Origin: Strigamia acuminata
Taxonomy: Eukaryota; Arthropoda; Chilopoda; Geophilomorpha; Linotaeniidae
DNA length: 64,000 nucleotides
Assembly: GCA_949358305.1 (NCBI GenBank)
Contig: OX442319.1
Span: forward strand, 7,316,001-7,380,000
Reading direction: 5' to 3'
In this document: piece after piece, positions 1-10,400 of the stretch
Layout: each line of letters starts with the position of its first letter
Position numbering within the stretch: the stretch's first letter is position 1
Made by a program: the position numbers and the translations under genes
The notes under the pieces: generated by a model
Told to the model about the DNA's origin: nothing
Databases searched by the model: none
The model's input: the letters and a program-made list of their open reading frames with translations, nothing else

Positions 1-550
1 CCACTCCCACAGTAATGGCCGACAATGTAAACAGAGATCACTTGCAGGAGGATAAAAAGGCTTGAAATTAGCTCACTAGACAGGCTACACACAATCTAAG
101 TTAACAAAACGCTTAATTGGTTAGTAATATACAGAAAACTCACAGAAATTGATTGAAACAGCTTAAAACTGATAATAACATACATTTCTCATTCTAGTAC
201 ACTTTTGCTGTCTGAAAGCATCATTACACCTTGTCACTACATTGACAGTAGTGGACTGGAAACAGGAAAACACTTGGAAACATCAAAACATGCATAACAC
301 AGGTAAACAAGATAGAAAATAAATTCTAAGTGGAAAAATAACTAATGTAAAACTCTTTTCTTCCCAGATTTATCCGGTCAGATCAACCAGTACTGAGAAA
401 TTCACTCAAACTAACTCAAAGAAGACTTATATTCAGATAAGTGTCTAATTAAATTCCCAATCTAAGATAAATATTAAAAACTCTTTTTAATAATTCCAGA
501 TGACTAATTTTTAAGACGTTTAGAAGCTTTCCTTTATGTTGCTAGCAACA
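1..550 (-). repeat. 3' LTR of element A, partial
   Basis: Identical by eye to 5231-5780. Read on the minus strand the LTR starts with the perfect 14-nt palindrome TGTTGCTAGCAACA (537-550). The rest of this LTR lies left of the window. Confidence 0.9.
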
Positions 551-585
551 TAGATTGCCGGCGAAAAGAAAGTGCGAACAACCCA

Positions 586-3500
586 TCATTTAGTTTGATT
601 ACTTCTGGTCTTTGATGATAATATTTGGGAGACCTCTTTCACCTTTTCGTATTCCACTCTGGGTGGCATGATTCTTTGACGGATCAAATTTGGTATCCAC
701 GGAGGTATTCTTCGGTTGACAATCATACAACTAAGTCGAATAATTCCGTTGATGATTTTCCTTTTCGTCTCTAGGGACTTCATGGGCTTTGAGAAACATA
801 CTCGACAGGTTGGTTTGTATTTGTCGATCCCTCCTATCATCTTGACTCTGGTTTCGTGCGAAATTCGTCTTGAAAATTCAGCTTTATCTCCGCAAAAATA
901 ACATTTTGCTTGTAGTTTCACAACAGACTCGGCTAGTGGAACTAACTCGGATATCTGATCAAATGGCTTCCTCTTGAAGTCGACGTCTAATGCGGCGACT
1001 ATTACCTTTTTCTTTTGCTCAGCCATTTCATTTGAAAAAGTAAAAATGTCGGGAAAAAACTGTCCTTCGTCAATTCCGATTGTCTTCACTAATTTCGTTT
1101 TTTCCACAGCATTGGTTAGGCTACTGGTCGCGATTGCTTCTCGTCGATGACCGTCGTGGGTCACGACTTCGGTTTTACTGTAACGATCGTCATTGGAGTG
1201 TTTAATTAGCAGGGACGACGTCTTCTCTTCCTTTTCTAAAAGCTTCAATAACTTGGTCGTTTTCCCCGCATACATTGGACCAATGATGAGATGAATTCCC
1301 TTTTGATTGGTTGACAAATCAATTTTCTTTTTCCAGAAATTCAGAATCACGTTTCCACTCCATCTCACGATTGCACACAATTTGGGTAAACTGGGCACTT
1401 GGTTTGTAAGTAATTCGACGTTCTTTCTCCCTGACTCTAACTGATTTCGCCCTCGTAATTCCGGCTTCATGTCCGAGCTTGGAGTTCTGTTGACCAATCC
1501 TCCATCCTTGAACGACTTTTTCGTTTTTTGGAGGGTGGTGTCCAGTTCCTCTTTCTCCAGACCACTGGAGAGGCTCGCGGCAAAACAAGAAGGTGTGACG
1601 TCTGTCTGTTTATTCACACCGGGTTCGCCATTCATGTTGGGCAGTGATTTCGGAATTAATTGGACTATTTTGTTTTCGTCATTTTCAGGTTGATTTGAGA
1701 TCACTTCTTCTTTGGACTCGACCGCCATGCAAGAAATGTTGCACGCTGCCATGTTTTCTTCAAGCGGGTTGTTTGGTTTCAGTCGACCGTTTAGAATCCA
1801 CCCAAAAATTGTCTCCATTAATCCCAACTCGTCGTTGATTTTTCGGCTTCCACCTTGACAAATCTTCCACCATGCGTTGCTTCCTAATAAGACGTCAATG
1901 TCTTCCGATTCTGACGGATGTATCTCAGCCATCTCAAGTCCGAGTGATTGGACCTGCTTTATGGCTTCTGCTCCAATTATCCCTTTGACTTTCGGGAGCG
2001 TGTCGGTTTCTAATGCAAGGATTGATGTCTTTTCCGTTCCGTGTCTTGATTGCAGTTCGAATCTAAAGACATCATGTGTCGTCGGAACTGGCTTTTTGTT
2101 GAGCAGACACTGTGTCATCGTGTGTAGTGTCTCGATCTTTTGCATCCGGAATTTATTTACTAGTCTCTTCGTGACGTAGGAGCGATGACTTCCTGGATCT
2201 AGTAATCCGCGGACGGGGTACATGTCTCCATTTTTCTTCACAAAAAGAGCAGTGAAGACCATCAGTTGAATCTCCACCGACTCGGTAAGCGATACATTAG
2301 TAGACACGTTTTCTTCTTTTGGTGTAATCGCTTTTTCTTTGTTGTTTTTGTTGCAGATCGATGTGTGATGTCTTCCACCACACAAGCGACAACAAAACTT
2401 CACGGTACATTCTTTGGCTGTGTGGTTATATCTCAAGCAGTTGAAACAAAGTCGTTTCTTCTTCACTATTTCGATCCTCGCCGGTACATCTAGATCGGCG
2501 TCACAGTTTGCGTGTGCGTGATCACCATCACAATAAGCGCAAGCGGGTTTGCGGTTTGGATTCGACTTGGAATTCATGCTTAATTTTCCATTCTCAGAAG
2601 TCACGAATGAGGACATTGTTCCAGTTGGTCTTTCTCTTGTTTCCTTTGAAGTTTTCTCAAATTTTTCTGACTTCTTCAGATGAGCGCGCTTAAGGAGAAC
2701 GCTTTCTTCCGACAATTCAGCCAGTTGTATCTCGGTTGCTACGAAGTCCAGAAAAACGTTAACATCATCAACTTTTCCTTGATGCTTTCGGTAAAAACGT
2801 TGGGAGATCTCCGGTGGAAATTTTCTAAGTAGTTCTGGAATAAGGTACGTTCCAGTAGTGTCAACTGACACAGACAGTTGCGCCATGGTCCGGACAGCAG
2901 ATGCCAATGACGTGAATAGAGCTTTGAGTGGCTCGATTGGGTAGAGATCGAAAACGGGTTTCGACTCCCTAATCATCTTTGAAATAGCATTTCTCTGCGT
3001 GTTTTCAGAACCGAATAGACTCTCCAATGTGTTTTTCGCTAATGGGTAGGCGTCATCAGTTATTGGGTACGACTTGATTGCGGATTCTGCAGCCCCAGTG
3101 CAGCATGACCTCAGATATATAAGCTTTTCCACGTTCGAAAGCTCCGTGTTCTGATCAACTGCTGATTCGAATAAATTCGCAAAACCTCTATATTCAGTTG
3201 CATCGCCACTAAATTTGGCAATGTCGGTTTTCGGCAATCTCGTGTTTCTCCTAGATGAAGCGGACGTCTGGTTTAAACTGGAATTCTGTCCCGGATGGGA
3301 ACCAAATTGCCCTGCCATTTTTCCAGACACTTTTGCTCTTTGCTTCAATAAATTTACTCTGGTTCTAATGTCTTCAATTCGTTGAAGCCCCGCTAAATAG
3401 TCCTCTCTTTTTGACTCGTCTTTAAGAGCTTTCAATTCGTCGGCGAGATCACTCAATTGCTGGTCAACCGTTATTTGCATGGCTTCCAGCTCTCCTCCGT

Positions 3501-3612
3501 CTAGAATGTTGACTGAAGATCCCAGCAGATCCTCGGCTCCTTGAGCCTTTGCTTTCCAAATGACCTCCTTTTCCTCGAGATCAGCAGCGGATAATGTAGC
3601 CATAATCCTCAC
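586..3612 (-). CDS. gag-protease-thymidine kinase fusion polyprotein (1008 aa)
   Basis: Single uninterrupted ORF. Residues 1 to about 330 resemble BEL/Pao gag (DUF1759-like, as in B to F). Three zinc knuckles follow (CAYC, CFNC and CRLC cores). A BEL-type protease has the motif D472-P-G-S-H-R-S, and the conserved block ending FGWILNGR lies near residue 600. A polar spacer (about 606-770) leads to a type II thymidine kinase at about 771-945: P-loop GPMYAGKTT at 778-786, Walker B/catalytic IDEGQFFPD with D848 and E849, AALD and RKPF motifs, PLAESVVKL, and the zinc-binding cysteine pairs C904/C907 and C936/C939. All key TK1-family positions I can check are present, so it may be catalytically competent (thymidine to dTMP). 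The 60-residue tail is unrecognised. RT, RNase H and integrase are absent: the kinase sits in their place, and the stop codon lies 35 bp from the 3' LTR, as usual for the group. Start chosen at the ATG matching the gag starts of relatives; MATLSAADL at codon 4 is an alternative start. Confidence 0.93.
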   Translation of the reverse strand: MRIMATLSAADLEEKEVIWKAKAQGAEDLLGSSVNILDGGELEAMQITVDQQLSDLADELKALKDESKREDYLAGLQRIEDIRTRVNLLKQRAKVSGKMAGQFGSHPGQNSSLNQTSASSRRNTRLPKTDIAKFSGDATEYRGFANLFESAVDQNTELSNVEKLIYLRSCCTGAAESAIKSYPITDDAYPLAKNTLESLFGSENTQRNAISKMIRESKPVFDLYPIEPLKALFTSLASAVRTMAQLSVSVDTTGTYLIPELLRKFPPEISQRFYRKHQGKVDDVNVFLDFVATEIQLAELSEESVLLKRAHLKKSEKFEKTSKETRERPTGTMSSFVTSENGKLSMNSKSNPNRKPACAYCDGDHAHANCDADLDVPARIEIVKKKRLCFNCLRYNHTAKECTVKFCCRLCGGRHHTSICNKNNKEKAITPKEENVSTNVSLTESVEIQLMVFTALFVKKNGDMYPVRGLLDPGSHRSYVTKRLVNKFRMQKIETLHTMTQCLLNKKPVPTTHDVFRFELQSRHGTEKTSILALETDTLPKVKGIIGAEAIKQVQSLGLEMAEIHPSESEDIDVLLGSNAWWKICQGGSRKINDELGLMETIFGWILNGRLKPNNPLEENMAACNISCMAVESKEEVISNQPENDENKIVQLIPKSLPNMNGEPGVNKQTDVTPSCFAASLSSGLEKEELDTTLQKTKKSFKDGGLVNRTPSSDMKPELRGRNQLESGRKNVELLTNQVPSLPKLCAIVRWSGNVILNFWKKKIDLSTNQKGIHLIIGPMYAGKTTKLLKLLEKEEKTSSLLIKHSNDDRYSKTEVVTHDGHRREAIATSSLTNAVEKTKLVKTIGIDEGQFFPDIFTFSNEMAEQKKKVIVAALDVDFKRKPFDQISELVPLAESVVKLQAKCYFCGDKAEFSRRISHETRVKMIGGIDKYKPTCRVCFSKPMKSLETKRKIINGIIRLSCMIVNRRIPPWIPNLIRQRIMPPRVEYEKVKEVSQILSSKTRSNQTK

Positions 3613-4423
3613 CGAGAAATGAAGAATTCAAAGATCAGTTCAGGATTCAAACTCAACTTAACTGACTAAATTGGTTAACAAGAAATTGTCTAATTCTTTT
3701 ACACTCTAGGATTTACTGAACACACAAAAGCAGGATGGATATCCACAAGCTGTTAACAGGATTGAAACACACGGGATGTTAACAGGATTGGCAAATTAAC
3801 CCCCAAAATTCAATAATTAAAGGTAATTGACAATTCTCTTATTTTCACAATTGAGTTTCTGACTAGATACTCGTTTTAAATTGGGATACCAACACTAAAG
3901 CTTGGTATTATTCACTAATTCACTGGATATTCTCTAAATTCCACAAACTGGAATCGAGAATTTATTCAAACTGTTAAGACTTAAACTTCTTCTCCCCCCA
4001 ACTACACCAGTTTCTAATCAAAAACTCCTTTGAAATGATTACAGCAGCAAATTCGGATATTATTCTATTTAAATAATAATTCTTAATAATTATTTCTTCA
4101 AATCTTCTTGTAGGATGTATATTGCGTTGTGTTTGGAATTGATTGTCGTGCAGGATCGCTCGTACTCTCGAAGCCTTGCTTGATCCAAGTTGAAAAACAT
4201 CTTGACCATCTTGACAATTTGAGAATCCAACTTGAAAAACCCACTTTTTTGCCTGTGAAAGGCGGACGAGAGCATACACTTCACTGTAGTGGCACAGCTT
4301 CAATGGCACTTTACACATAAAAGCTTTGCACAGCTTGAGAACAAAACCCACTGATGAATTTTGCAGCACACATGAAGGTCCACTGAGATAACTGGAAGAA
4401 ATCCTTGGTTCACGGTACCAAAT
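3613..4423 (-). other. Element A untranslated leader with tRNA-His primer site
   Basis: No gene is seen. The tRNA-like complement of the primer-binding site lies at 4409-4420 (TTCACGGTACCA, near-match to the tRNA-His 3' end) and a tRNA-His anticodon-arm match TGCGTTGTG at 4123-4131. Open frames here (for example 3974-4507 minus) have no recognisable protein and are judged chance. The covarying hairpin found in B, C, E and F was not found here. Confidence 0.7.
4409..4420 (-). other. Primer-binding site of A, tRNA-His type
   Basis: On the minus strand the site reads TGGTACCGTGAA. Its complement ends in CCA and matches TCACGGCACCA of metazoan tRNA-His with a small difference. It lies 3 nt from the inferred LTR edge. 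Confidence 0.7.
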
Positions 4424-5780
4424 TGTTTCTGGCAAGGTCGCAGGCGACAACCAGGCCAGAAGGAGGGGCGGCAATACTTGACTGCTGCTTGGCACAAATT
4501 GATACACAGAAGTTGGCCAAAGACTTGAAGAAATGCAAACACTGGACTTGCACTTGCTGCTTCACATGATGATCTGCCACTGGTGAGTTCAAGGAGGAGG
4601 AAGGAGGATTTTTCTACTCACTGCACATTGCTTTCTGGTTGTATAGAGAAATGAGACTTGGAGAGAAATAAAAAGCAACCATTTTATTCTCTAAATTCTT
4701 AACAACACTACTACAATTGAATCACGAGGATTTTACAAAGAAGTCACACTTTAACAATAATAAGAAACAACAAGTGTAACTATCTCCACATTGTATAAGG
4801 ACACTTGCACTTAAAGTTACAGAGGTCTCTAAGTGCTTGTAAAGAGAAATAAGTACTGCTGGCACAACAAAACTACCGTAGAAGTTAATAGTTGAAAACA
4901 CATAAGCCTAACAGCAAGTATTTGGCATTAAATGCAAAAGTATACATTAACAACAGTCTCTAAACACAATGCTCATTGAGAACTAAATTATTCACTCTAA
5001 AACACACTGAACAACTCATAAAATAGAGAAAAGAATAAGTAAAGACATTTTAGACCAATGAGCTGGCAACTTTACAGTAAGTGCAGAAGTTAAGTTATAA
5101 ATCAACACAGATAAATCTCAAACTTAACACTTTTACATTGCATAATAATTAAGTGATTAATTATTAATCAGAACCCACAAAAACTCTTTGGGATTAAACA
5201 TTATCTCCTCTCTTTACAGATACAAGTAGACCACTCCCACAGTAATGGCCGACAATGTAAACAGAGATCACTTGCAGGAGGATAAAAAGGCTTGAAATTA
5301 GCTCACTAGACAGGCTACACACAATCTAAGTTAACAAAACGCTTAATTGGTTAGTAATATACAGAAAACTCACAGAAATTGATTGAAACAGCTTAAAACT
5401 GATAATAACATACATTTCTCATTCTAGTACACTTTTGCTGTCTGAAAGCATCATTACACCTTGTCACTACATTGACAGTAGTGGACTGGAAACAGGAAAA
5501 CACTTGGAAACATCAAAACATGCATAACACAGGTAAACAAGATAGAAAATAAATTCTAAGTGGAAAAATAACTAATGTAAAACTCTTTTCTTCCCAGATT
5601 TATCCGGTCAGATCAACCAGTACTGAGAAATTCACTCAAACTAACTCAAAGAAGACTTATATTCAGATAAGTGTCTAATTAAATTCCCAATCTAAGATAA
5701 ATATTAAAAACTCTTTTTAATAATTCCAGATGACTAATTTTTAAGACGTTTAGAAGCTTTCCTTTATGTTGCTAGCAACA
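4424..5780 (-). repeat. 5' LTR of element A
   Basis: The 550 bp at the right end match the 3' LTR. The left edge (4424, TG on the plus strand) is inferred from the primer site and the TG/CA rule because the other copy is truncated. A sense-strand AATAAA polyadenylation signal lies at 4683-4688. Confidence 0.8.
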
Positions 5781-5789
5781 GTCTTGTGG
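5781..5789. repeat. Satellite remnant between A and B
   Basis: GTCTTGTGG is the satellite stretch that continues, after element B, at 39393 onward. GTGG (5786-5789) is the left copy of B's target duplication. Confidence 0.85.
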
Positions 5790-7351
5790 TGTTGCAGGTC
5801 AACAAGACAGAAGGAAAGGAATGGCGATGCGTATCCAAATTCAAGACACTTGAGCTCGCCCAAGGTCGTATGGCGTGGCTAGTACGAAAATCGCACTGGA
5901 GAGCAATAAATCCGCAACAAATGGCATTGTTGAACCGCTGGAACAATGTGGAGAACACCTGCACCAAGTATCCAATAGGTGGCGGAAACATAAGTTGGCC
6001 TGAGAAATTTTAAACTACTCACTACACATTGAATGTGTTTGAAAATAAGCCTAAAACAAGAGCTAATAAAACACAACACATTTATTCAAAGGTTGGTTAA
6101 TAACTGATGAAATTACAGCAATTAGATTGGTTCTTAGAGAACCGCACATGCGCAGTACCGAATATGGCACGCGCCAGGCCGATAGCGGCGAAATACAGAT
6201 ACACAAAAGATTCCGTTACCATGGTAACGGAGGAAACAAGATCACGGCAAAGTTGGCATTTGCTTAAAAATGCACTAAAAATACATTGAAATACATTGAA
6301 ATGACCACAAGAATGCGGTGAACAAAAAAGCTAATCACAACAATGTCCAAAAACACGTTAAACAATGAGATATTAGCAATAAACCGATCTCGGAAAGAGA
6401 GGATTGACGATAGCCAATCACAGGCCAGGAAAATTACATAACGATCACATTTGAATTTCGATCGGTACAAAAGCACAAAATTATCGAAGAATACATACTG
6501 AATAATAACGCAATGTAATAGTAAATGCAAATTATGTGATATAAAATACAAAAATAACGGTTACATTGTGTAATCGTCGCTTGGGACAAACATGGCGACC
6601 GGCGAACATAACAAAGGTGTTGGATCAAACATGGCGTCCGGCGAACATAACATCGGCGGCAAAATCACACGTAAAATGAATGTAAAAACACTAAATGTAT
6701 ATAATCAATAAAGTATCGATTAAATAACAAGAATAATTATCAATTCTCTTCACAAAACATCGGAATAAAATACACAGATTGAATAAATACGAATTTATCG
6801 GCCAAACGAACATTCCCGGCTGCGCTTTTATGGCAGATGGAAACGAACGTTCAAACCAAACAAACGGAACTTCCAAAGCAGTTTTGATGCATCTAGATAG
6901 AAAGAGCATGCTTGAATTAGTCTAAACGAATGCTTAATAAAATTCCAAGGGATTTGAAAAGTACTAAACAAAAGGTTAGAAGACGGAACCGTAACTTTAC
7001 GGGAAACAGAAAAATGACGTCACTAGCATCGCAAATGTATACTAGGGAACGAAATATGCACCAAAACAGTTCGGAATCAACACAAACTCTCTTAAAACAA
7101 GTGAATAAGTCAATAAATGCACGGAATAAGATATTTGAAATAAATACAAAGCATAAACACTACTAAATATTGAAAAGTATGAATAAAAATCAAGTCAAAA
7201 CACTTTAATAAGCAATAAAAATCTGAAAAGTGAAAAAATACCAATTAGGCAAAGGAAATAAAAACACTTAAAGATTTTAATCAACTCAAAGTAAATGGTA
7301 ATAAATAATGACAATAAAATAGCACAACAATATCTACGCTGTCTTGCAACA
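5790..7351 (-). repeat. 3' LTR of element B (1562 bp)
   Basis: Starts TG and ends CA, and matches the pieces of the 5' LTR without visible difference. Sense-strand AATAAA at 6081-6086. It contains a 20-nt perfect palindrome with an RFX X-box core (6212-6231) and two copies of AAACATGGCG within a repeated segment (6588-6597, 6627-6636). No gene is seen. Confidence 0.95.
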
Positions 7352-7411
7352 GCGAATTGCCGGCGAGAGGACAGAGATGGAGAACCACGCAAAAAAATCA
7401 CAAAAGAAAAA
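7352..7411 (-). other. B 3' untranslated stretch and plus-strand priming region
   Basis: Between the stop codon and the 3' LTR. In sense orientation the bases before the LTR are pyrimidine-rich then CGCCGGCAATTCGC, not a polypurine tract. Confidence 0.6.
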
Positions 7412-10400
7412 TCACTCAAGTTCTAGGGCTCTCACATGCTTGACTGACCTTTTCAACTCACGTCCATCGGGTAGCACAACTTTTATCACACGGATTTGAC
7501 CATCCTCACCGGGAAAAATTTCTTTTATCCTAGCAAGGGGCCAAAAATAGGGATTTGTACCCATTTTCTCTAGCAACACGATTTGGTCTACTTTAGGGTT
7601 TTTGAAGAACTTATCACCTTTTGTTTCATAAAAATTCCTCAGTTGCATGAGGTAACTCTTTTTCCAAATTTTCCAGAACTCCCAAATAAATTGGCGTCGT
7701 TTAATGTCTAGTTTTCGCAAATCTGATTTTTTAATTGCACTCAATTGTTTGTTTATTACGTATTTTGGCATGCCTCCTGTTAGAAAGTTTTCAGGTGCCA
7801 AAATTCTACCACCATCAACACTGTCGGGGACATAACTTAAAGGTCGTGAATTTAGCACTGAACTAATTTCCAGAGCCAAAGTTTGGAGAGTTTCTAAGTC
7901 TACGGTGCTGCGCAACAATGTCTTTCGAAGTTTATCTTTAACAGAGCGGACTAAACGCTCCCACGCTCCGCCCATCCATGGAGACAGCGGTGGGATGAAT
8001 GTCCAGAGCACCCTTTTTTCAGATAGGAATGTTTTCACGTCATTATGACCGATGAGTTTCCCCCATGATTGTAATTCGAGGCTTCCGCGCTCAAACGTCT
8101 TACTGTTGTCAGAGAAAATCTTCCCGGGGTATCCGTGGCGTGCCCCAAATCTTCTCATTGCAAGCAAAAACTTTGGCACAGAAAGGTCCTCTGATACTTC
8201 TAAATGTATGGAACGGGTCACCATACACGTGAAAAGCAAGATGTAAACTTTTTTCTTTTCCTTCTTATTGCTGCCGACATAAATGGGACCCAAGTGGTCC
8301 ACTCCTGTGTTTTGGAATGGCGCCGCTGGTGTCACACGTTCAGCAGGAAGGTCACCCGTTGAAGGGTTATTCTTTGCCAACTTTGCACGTCGACAAATGG
8401 CACACTCACGAATCACAGTTTGTATAGTTCTTCGTCCTCTTATAATCCAAAATTGTTCGCGTAGGTGATACAAGGTTTCGCTTATGTCACCGTGAAGCAA
8501 CTCCAGATGCACTTTTTTAATTAACAGCCTTGTTATCCAACTGTCATAATGCAAAATAATTGGATAAACTTCATCAAATGTCAATAAAGATTTTTTCAAG
8601 CGGCTACGAAGTCGAAGTAATCCGTCCTCGTCAATGAAGAGCTCGAAATTGCGTAGGGTGGAATGTTTAGACAATTCTCTTTTGTTTTTCACATCATCAA
8701 TCTCCTCAGAAAAATGTAGTTTCTGGGAAAATTGCAGGATCTTCAATTGGTTGTCCTCTAACTCGAGTGGCGAGAGAGGCTCACCGCGCAAAAGTTTGTT
8801 TTTCCATCGCAAAATGTATGAGAAAACTCTCAAAAGTTTGTTGTAATTCCGGAAACGTTTGAAGAATTGTCCAATAAAACTTTCTTTAACTTGAATAGTC
8901 ATCACTACAATTTTTCGTTCCTCTTCTGGAAGAATCTCTTGTATAATTTCTGTTTTTTCTAGTTTTGAGACATCAACTCCAAACCACCAAAGTTTATTTT
9001 GCATCAATGTTTTTGAGTTATGTGGTCGAGTCAATAAATCTGCTGGGTTAAATTCCGTTGGTACGTGAGACCATTGTTCAGGTTTGGTCGAAGAAATAAT
9101 TTCTTGCACACGGTTTGAAACGTATGGCTTCCACACGTTTTTGTCACTGTTTATCCAGGCTAAAGTTATGGTGGAGTCAGAGTAGTAACGAATTTCAGTA
9201 ACGGGGTAACCTGGAAGAAAGTTTTCTAACAGGTACTTTGTCATTCTCACTCCTACCACTGCTGCAGTTAATTCAAGTCGAGGAAGAGTCACTTTTTTCG
9301 TCGGCGCAATACGACATTTACTCAACAATAAAGTTCTTTTGCCCTCCAGATTGACGACAAAAATTGAACAGCCAAATGCCTTAGTGCTTGCGTCACAGAA
9401 TACTTCTAAAGTGATATCTTGACCGGAATAAGTCTGTAGCCAACGTTGAACTTTCAATTCTTTCAATTTTTGTATGTCTTGACTCCACTCTTCGACTTCT
9501 TTTTTCTCTGAGTCAAGAATCTTTTCATCCCAGTTTTTTGTCCTAATCCAGATTGCTTGAACTAGCAGTTTCATTTGAAGCACAACAGGAGCAATGAGTC
9601 CCATTGGATCGAATATGGAAGCCATTAATGAAACAACTTCTCGCTTTGTATTCGGAATTTTTTCAATTGTCGGAATGTTAAACATCATGACATCTTCTGC
9701 CGTGTTCCACAATATTCCAAGCATTTTTATAATTCCTAAGTCCGAAAACTCCTCTCCTCGCATATGAAAACCTTCTTTTTTCAAATTGTTGAAGACGTCC
9801 TTGCTTGAGGTCGCCCACTTCACGAGGGGAAGCTTTCCGTCGTCTAATATCATTTTCAGTTTCTCGCAATGTGATGTTGTGTCCGCTGTAAAATCTCCTC
9901 CTGACGTCAAATCATCCATGAAGATTCCATCATCGAGTGCGTCGACTTCTTTTGCATGAGTTTCTTCAAATTGTTTCGCTTGTTTCCTAATCGTCGCACA
10001 CAAGAGGAATGGAGAAGAAATGACGCCAAATGGCACGACAATCATTCTCAGAACCATTAGATTATTCCACAAATTTTGCCATGAGTATGGCTCTTTGAAA
10101 TAGTCACGAGCGACCCACAAAAAACGTAAAAAGTTTGTTTGAGTTGGGTTGATCATAACCTGGAGAAACGCTTGCTTAATGTCTGCTATTATTGGAATAC
10201 AATAGAGACGGAATCTCACAATAACGAGAATTAAGTCTGGGTTGAGGGAAGGTCCCGGAAATAGACAGTCATTGAGGGAACGCTTTCCTTTTTTCGCTGA
10301 AGAGGCGTTAAACACCACTCTAAATTTTGTCGTGTCGCGATCCTCCTTGATTACAGGGTGGTGAGGTATATTGTAGGTTCCTTTCTTCAGAAAACGCTCC

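Larger units (their letters stand above)
1..5780 (-). mobile_element. Element A: BEL/Pao-type LTR element carrying a thymidine kinase (left end outside window)
   Basis: The sequence at 1-550 is repeated without visible difference at 5231-5780, which gives the two LTRs. Between them lies one minus-strand ORF (586-3612) with BEL/Pao gag and protease signatures but no reverse transcriptase, RNase H or integrase. The right LTR ends in CA and is followed by satellite sequence, so the element sits in the satellite array. The other flank is outside the window, so its target duplication cannot be checked. It is non-autonomous by content and would need enzymes in trans. Confidence 0.9.

Noticed and set aside
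3974-4507. 177-codon minus frame in the A leader
   Set aside because: It crosses the primer site and LTR edge, has no motif, and low-complexity composition suggests chance.
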